A DNA stretch of 64,000 bases, from assembly GCA_963669155.1 (NCBI GenBank), contig OZ022583.1, forward strand, positions 4,334,609 to 4,398,608, given 5' to 3'. A program made the position numbers and the translations under genes. Source of the DNA: Arbacia lixula (taxonomy: Eukaryota; Echinodermata; Echinoidea; Arbacioida; Arbaciidae). Under the pieces are notes generated by a model. It was not told the origin of the DNA. It did not search any database and saw only the letters and a program-made list of their open reading frames with translations. Shown here in pieces: positions 57,849 to 64,000 of the stretch (position 1 is its first letter; each line of letters opens with the position of its first letter).

Positions 57849-60800
57849 CACCATGCATACTGCTCGATCCCAATATCAGGCACCAGTATGGCAAGAAGTG
57901 TGATGTTTTAGGCTAGTTATGCATTAACATTTTTTTTTATGTTCCAGGTCGATAGTAGAGAATGTCAAGTTATGTTGAAAGAACTAGACAGAATGAAGAC
58001 TGAACATGTAAAGTACTACTGGTAGTCAGCTGGTAGAAAAAGTGTGCAAAAAGAAAAGTTTAATGTTTTACTAGTAGTTAAAGAAAGCAATTCCTGAAAT
58101 TCTTAAATTGGTGTCAAGCTCGCACATTTTATTTCAGTACATGTATTCCTCTGGATATGAAGTAAACTGCATCATTGAACATAGTACACCATAAAACAGT
58201 TCTGACTAAAAACATTAAAACAGTTATCAAATATTATGAGAGTAAAGAGCTGCATCCGCAGCGAATGTATCACGTCCCTGATAAAGCACCTCAAATCCAT
58301 ATTTGTTATCTGATATGTGAAGAGTATTGATTGATACTTGCATACATACTGGTAGTCAGGTACCATATGTGAGACTAATGCATTGTGTGTGTCCTGAGAG
58401 AGCTGTCTCGCTGATTCTTTATTCAAGATTTGTGTGCGAAGCATGTGTGCAGTCGTCTGTCTACCATCTGATCATAATTTCATGCAATAAGTGTATTATG
58501 CCACATTTAAGGTTTCGGCAGACACAACATGTATTTTCCATCTGTTTCTCATGTCAAGCAAGGTTAAGTGAATGTAGCTCTCATTTTATTTCAGTCCGTA
58601 AAGCAATCAAATGTTCAACCATATTTTGCCTTCATATATTATTGTGACTATTTGAATTATATTAATTGTATTTAAATAGGCGGGAAAAAATAACATGTAA
58701 GTACAATGTATTATTTGCTTGTTGTCTTTCCTTATGATTTTTATGTTCTGCATGTATTTTGTCATAACTGCCATCCCATTTCTGTAAAAATGCTGGCAAG
58801 CCAATAATGAATTGTTATAAATTGTTGCATATGATTATTGATAATATATTGGAGATGGATGATGTGCCATAAGCTGTCCTGGGAAGACTTGTAGCTGCAG
58901 CTCAGAATACCATGGCATGGCATATACATTGCATATCAGCAAGATCCCCAAACATAGTGTGAAAGGATTTGATAAGACGGACTAAGTAAATGTATAGTTA
59001 CATGTTGCATTCAATAGGTATAGGTTTTGTTACAGATATATATCATAATTACATTCATTTAGCTATGACTGATTCAGTCTTTTTTCCATTTTTACTAATA
59101 TCATATATGTAATGTCATAGTGATGCTCTGTACACTATGAAATATAATGCATGACATGGTTCCTATATATTCTTTATTACAATTTGTACATGTGCAAAAA
59201 ACATGCTTTGTGTTACAGCCTGAAGGGACCACATTCATAACCCAGATATGACCTCGTTTGGATGGGGTTACCATTGTGAAACACCAGTGTTGACAATCTA
59301 TCACAAATGTTTCCTTTAACACTGTAAAAACAGTTAAACTTCCCTTCCATTTACCTTTTTTGTCAAATGCTCACCAAACTACTCTCAAACAGGTGCTTCC
59401 TGCTTCTGTAGAAACCAACTTTTTATGTTTTTGTTGTCTTCTAAATGGCTTTAGTAGGTCATATTCTATTGGTAAGAAGACTGTCTTTGTGTCTGCACTA
59501 GCAATTCCTGCTTTCTTGTTGGAAAGTTGCTTTTTGAAAGGAGAAAGCCAAGGAGTGTATGTTATGTCCAAGAAAAGTATAATCAGGTGACTCAGCTCAC
59601 GAGATCTTGACCAATGAAACTTGTTGCTTTATACATGTATCATGTTCTTTTTTTCATGTAAAATATACTGCATTTCATGGGTCATTATGTGTTCTTAAGC
59701 ATGTGGCCTGGATGGTCTTTGTTTGCTTCAATTTGATAAACAGCTAAGTCTGTATTTTTCATATTTGATTAGTATATTTCTAGAATTGCAAAGGGAACAA
59801 CAACACAGTTTAATGAACGTACATTAATAAGTTTTTTTTTTTTCATTTTTATAGAAGTAAAAATATCAAAAATATGTTACATGCAAATGTGTATGACATT
59901 TGGACTGCATCTGCTTTCATATGTCATATTTTATTGACTGATGATTTGTATTTTTCTGAAATTGACATTCATGTCGTAATTGTGAGGGTGGGGATATAAT
60001 AACAGTCTGAATTTTTGAAACTTACAACCCCCAAATAATTTTTTTCTTGTGGGTTGATTTCAGCGCAACAATCAAATAAAGACAATGGTAATTGTATTAT
60101 AAGAGATGTATTATCTATTGACATTTGTACCTATTCATGGCTTAAAGTCAGTGGATTGCTGTGTTACGTTGTGTAAGCCACAATCTGTAGGATTTGCATA
60201 TTAGAGGATTTTATTTGCATATACATGTACACTGTAGAAGTATGGTTTGCATGGCTATTTATAAGTTGCATTCTAGCAAGTTATATACAACTGTATCATA
60301 GCAGTTGATATTTTGCATGTAGCTCATGTATTACGTAATGTTATGAGAAACCTTGGATAATCCCTCAAATTCTTTCTGCAAAATTCTGCAGGTTTTGTGT
60401 TAATGTTAACCCTGCTTATAAGTTATGTAAATATATACTTATGCTACGGAAAAATCACTTGCAGATGTGCTGTACAATTGGAATGCAGCATATGAGATTC
60501 ATGAGATCAGAAATCTTAACCGAATGACAGTTCTGCATTTTTCAATGATTAAATAAGTTTTGGTGAAAATTGGTCATAGGTCAACTTCTTACAGTAGTCC
60601 AGCTTCTTGCTTCGACAAAATACATGTATAGCCTGGAGCAAATGTTGGGGTAATTATTTTACATGATTACATTGATTACATGATTACGCATCTAAATAAA
60701 AGCAGGGATTGTAAAGTTGGCGAAAAGATAAACATAAATATTTAATGGTGTGTGGACAATTAATATATATATTGATCAATGGTTCATATTCCGTGATTAG

Positions 60801-62401
60801 TATCGATAATGAGCTTCTTCCTTGCCTGCTGGTATTTCTTGTTCATTTATGTTTGTTTGCTATTGATGCCTGTTGCATTATTTTTAAGATCTCAATGAAG
60901 TATGGCTTGCTTTTCTCCCAAAATCCAACCATCTGCATTTATAGAATGTGTAAATGTAATTTATATTTTTTTGGGAAAATGTGTATTTAGATTAGACAGA
61001 ATGTAAATGGTACAATCAGTATGTATACAAAAAAATATTTGATATTGCTAAGATAATGTTTATAATTTGTTCAAGATATGTTGGTAACATATGCTAAATG
61101 AGAAGTGTGATGTGTGGGATTTTCTCAGTTGCAGTTCTGAAGTGATCGTCTGACTTCATTATACAGGCATTTGTCGCCACTTTCACTTTGCGATGGGTGG
61201 AAAGGGGAGAAGAGAGGCTTTTTACCAAGCATATATGAGAGAATACAAGAAGATATTGTGTGAAAGACGGTGTCGGCAAGAGCTGTAGATTTCTCCCTTC
61301 CTCATAGCATGGTATGTGTATCGCTGCTTCACTTGATAGATTCTTCTGTGTTTGGCAGCAACCTCTGTCACTGCTTATCCACTTTGATTGTTGTTTTTAT
61401 AGAAAGAGACGTTACAACGTCTGTTGGGGTGCGTATCTAGTTATTTCAGATTGTCTTGAATGGAAGTATGGTTTTGAGCAAACAAAAAATTAAACCAACC
61501 CAGTAATCAAATGAAAAGCATTTGCTTGTGTTTTCTTTCTGACTGAACTTTCTTTCTGACTGAAATCAAGAGATACATTACTTGATACTTTTGACTGGGA
61601 TTTGATAGTTTGCATACCAGTATGTTAACAAATGTTGGGGCTGATTATGTTTACCAAGATAACCAGCGACATGTAACGAGGACATCATTATAATGATAAT
61701 AAATTATATAGCAAAGAGAAGGAACACAAAATGGAGTCAAGGACAATTTTGAAATGTTTTAAACGATACACATTGTGGGGTAATGTCCCATCAATCTATA
61801 ATTGTCTTGTTTGAAGTATTAACATGTAATCATGGGTTCATGATTGTATCGTGGTAGAGTTATGCTCCCAGCATATTTCGGTACCTTATATTCATTTTGA
61901 TCTTAACATGCATTACTGAACAACGACAAATCTCGAATTATCTCGCCTGTGCCAAGTGGCTGGGTGATGAAAAATAAAACAGATTTTGAAAGAATATGTG
62001 TGCACACAAAAAGAAACAGTCTGTCATACAAACTGAGGACGAACCATAATGGCAATATTTGTGCTAATATCAAACAGGGCTCGACATTGGTAACTGCTGC
62101 CAAAACAGGCAAGCCATTTGTACGCAAGCCAACTACATAGATATCCATTGTAAACTGCCAACGTTAACCAACAAAACTGACGAGGTACTGCACCTGTAAT
62201 TCATTGTTATTGTGCCTATATACGTTTTGAGATAACAAATACATGCAGGATGAAGACAAGTATTATGATAGTGTTGGCGGTGAATGTGTTAAGGAATGTT
62301 GTTGCGAAATTTCCCCTTCACCACTAGTCTAGGCGCTCTTGTAAAAAAAAAAATGCAAAGGGGAAACGGTAACACTGCATTATGAAAACATTTTTACTGA
62401 T

Positions 62402-62498
<97 letters not shown>

Positions 62499-62880
62499 GC
62501 CCGGAGAGGAAGGGGGGGGGGGGGGGGGGTGAGGGGGTAGGGGAGGAAGAGAGAGAGAGGGGGAATATAAACAGAGAGTGCGCGTGATCTTGCGTAATTA
62601 GCATGCGTCCAGCTGGCAAGAAGCATGCAAAACTTGTCAAAATTCTTCTCAGCCCGCAGAAAATACCGTGCGTGCTGGAAAATTGTTCCTCGCAAGTCAT
62701 ACGCAACGCTTGCGCGCAATGGACAGGGGCTTCAATTAGAAAGACATACATTAAAAATCAAAGGCGACTGAATGCACAACTAAGAATATCAGAAGATCTG
62801 AAAGAAAAGACAATGTAGTACTAGTAGCGCATTAGACTTCTGTCGGTGTCTAAAAAAATGTGCAATATATGTTGGGAATT
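57849..62880. other. RNF10 3'UTR/3' flank and intergenic DNA
   Basis: AT-rich and without further exons that I can recognise. AATAAA polyadenylation signals occur, for example at 60075-60080, so the RNF10 3'UTR could be long (up to about 2 kb). Open frames here are short and lack coding character. Confidence 0.5.
62405..62560. repeat. long (GA)n plus poly(G) purine tract
   Basis: About 90 bp of GA repeats are followed by a G run (62511-62529) and more GA, giving a ~150-bp all-purine strand about 350 bp upstream of the next gene. Such tracts can form triplexes and are often nucleosome-poor. Confidence 0.95.
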
Positions 62881-62900
62881 ATGTGCAAAATGATTTCAAA

Positions 62901-63113
62901 ATGAATGAACAATATGAAGATGAGGAACGGTTACCGTTGCTGTCGGACACTGAACGTACGACCAGTTTTGATTTGCGCAGAACAGGTAGAGATAAGTTTG
63001 ATGAACGTGCTCCACCAGCACCGCAGGCCGCCGCTAATGGAGACGGGGAGGCCACCGGAGGGACCCCCAGAGTTCAGGGAGACAGAGCTCCCGAGGAATC
63101 GACGCAAACACAG
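62901..63113 (+). CDS. first coding exon of an unidentified gene (partial, 71 codons)
   Basis: ATG at 62901 opens MNEQYEDEERLPLLSDTERT, then a polar Arg/Asp and Pro/Ala/Gly-rich stretch ending in EESTQTQ at a consensus donor (CAG then GTGAAA). EERLPLL is an acidic dileucine sorting signal of the [DE]xxxL[LI] type. A protein starting this way is usually an endolysosomal membrane protein with a cytosolic N-terminus; that is inference. Two short upstream ATGs (62881, 62890) share a frame ending in a TGA that overlaps the start region, a small uORF. Later exons lie beyond the window, so the family cannot be named. Confidence 0.6.
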
Positions 63114-63146
63114 GTGAAACTTTCTTTCGCTTTATACGACACAAGG

Positions 63147-63402
63147 GGTGCTAATGCACTTTGGTATCCCACATATATAATGCACACAATGGGAACGCTG
63201 CAATACCGATTGTCGTCGGCAGAAAGTGACCTGGAAATCACCTTTTTGGACAAATTAAGCAGCGAAAATTTTTGTCTAGGGTTAGGGTTAGGGTCAGGAT
63301 TAGGTTTAGAATTAGGTTAGGGTTAGGGTAAGGGTTAGGGTCAGGATTAGGTTTAGGGTTAAAATTCATAAAACGAGTGGGATACCAAAGTGCATTAGCG
63401 CC
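63147..63402. mobile_element. 256-bp MITE with 8-bp TSD and telomere-like repeats
   Basis: The perfect 8-bp TSD ACACAAGG (63139-63146 and 63403-63410) flanks 26-bp inverted ends with one mismatch. The left end starts GGTGCTAATGCACTTTGG and the right end, reversed, starts GGCGCTAATGCACTTTGG. The core holds about 100 bp of TTAGGG/TCAGGA/TTTAGG units (63278-63362). It is the second copy of family F, inverted relative to 41754-41963. It sits 33 bp after the exon donor at 63113. Confidence 0.92.
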
Positions 63403-63410
63403 ACACAAGG

Positions 63411-64000
63411 TGACAAGGGGGTTTCCATTATTCTATTTTATATGCGTACCTCCTAGGTAACCTGTTATCACATTATTGCAGGGTCAACAGGGCTCTCCCT
63501 AATATAATAATAGTGGGCCAAGGTGTATGTACGGCAATGCCAATGGCAAAGCAACGACATCAATGGCCACCTGAAACGGCGTAGGGCCACCTGAAAGTCT
63601 CAAATCTGTGTCCTGGCTGGCCAATTAAAAATTGCTAAATTGCTTGCAGTCATAGCAGTGTGGGCCACCAGAAAATGCATTTGGCCACCTAGGTCTCATA
63701 CTCGAGTGATGGCCACCTTCATCATGTTCATGGTCCTGCCTGGCCGTGGTCAAGCCTCAAGGGTCAATAACATAGTCGAAGCCCCTTGAGGAGTTCATTC
63801 TTGGGAATCTTGGCCAGCAAGACCCTAGACTAGAATAACTGTCATGATTTGGGCCTTTTTTCTTTGGAAAGATTTCCATATGCACCTCCCACTCCTTTTT
63901 TTTTTTAATAGTCTACCGTCTAAAAGAGGGCGATTCATTTGATGGGGGTTGAGTAAAAAATGGGGTGAGGTATTTTTTTTTTTTTTTTTTTTTGGGGGGG
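63411..64000. other. intron with GGCCACC-rich repeat
   Basis: The word GGGCCACCTGAAA and its variants (GGCCACC) occur several times between 63570 and 63720. A CAGGGCTCTCCCTAA stretch near 63489 resembles a hAT terminus. No exon seen. The window ends in poly(T)-poly(G). Confidence 0.4.

Noticed and set aside
62405..62751. Arg/Glu and Ser/Leu repeat frames in the GA tract
   Set aside because: Simple-sequence translation on both strands.

Overview
The window is animal nuclear DNA: AT-rich, with spliced genes, long introns and a dense load of transposon remnants, microsatellites and poly(G)/poly(C) tracts. Gene content (RNF10, a CXorf65-type gene, a PRR11-like gene, a GT31 galactosyltransferase) and repeat style suggest a marine invertebrate deuterostome, perhaps an echinoderm. 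The species is an inference. No bacterial, phage or CRISPR-like structure is present. There is one 200-base assembly gap (30850-31049).

Layout. 1-2.4 kb: nothing recognisable. 2.4-5.1 kb: promoter-like GC-rich DNA, a recent ~1 kb tandem duplication, and a TTAA-flanked MITE. 6.4-7.9 kb (-): a single-exon beta-1,3-galactosyltransferase-like gene. 8.5-13.2 kb: repeats (mariner-like MITE, tRNA-derived SINE, two dead LINE fragments, a palindromic minisatellite). 14.3-21.6 kb (-): a five-exon CXorf65-like gene assembled here from splice sites (155 aa), with a 248-bp MITE in its large first intron. 21.6-26.8 kb: intergenic, with a second full MITE and a degenerate ~175-bp tandem repeat. 26.9-29.4 kb: a 2.4-kb array of a 36-bp unit. 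32.7-39.4 kb (-): an eight-exon proline-rich PRR11/MTFR-like gene (386 aa) with a CCAAT/CRE promoter. 39.8-42.5 kb: foldback elements and transposase-like debris. 42.6-57.8 kb (+): a complete 17-exon RNF10 orthologue (898 aa) whose introns carry a nested hAT-type insertion, a 1.4-kb zinc-finger-bearing transposon remnant, a long hairpin and a minisatellite growing out of a splice donor. 57.8-62.9 kb: 3' flank. 62.9 kb to the end (+): first coding exon of another gene with an acidic dileucine motif, interrupted downstream by a MITE containing telomere-like repeats.

The genes do not form a pathway. The PRR11-like gene and RNF10 are head to head about 3 kb apart, so they may share regulatory sequence. 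The most unusual content lies in the repeats: short 8-bp-TSD MITEs with TTAGGG-like cores (17.6, 41.8 and 63.2 kb), the 36-bp array with its inverted end, and the minisatellite made of splice-donor-like units. Exon models rest on GT/AG boundaries, phase consistency and recalled family sequence only; no transcript data or database search was available.
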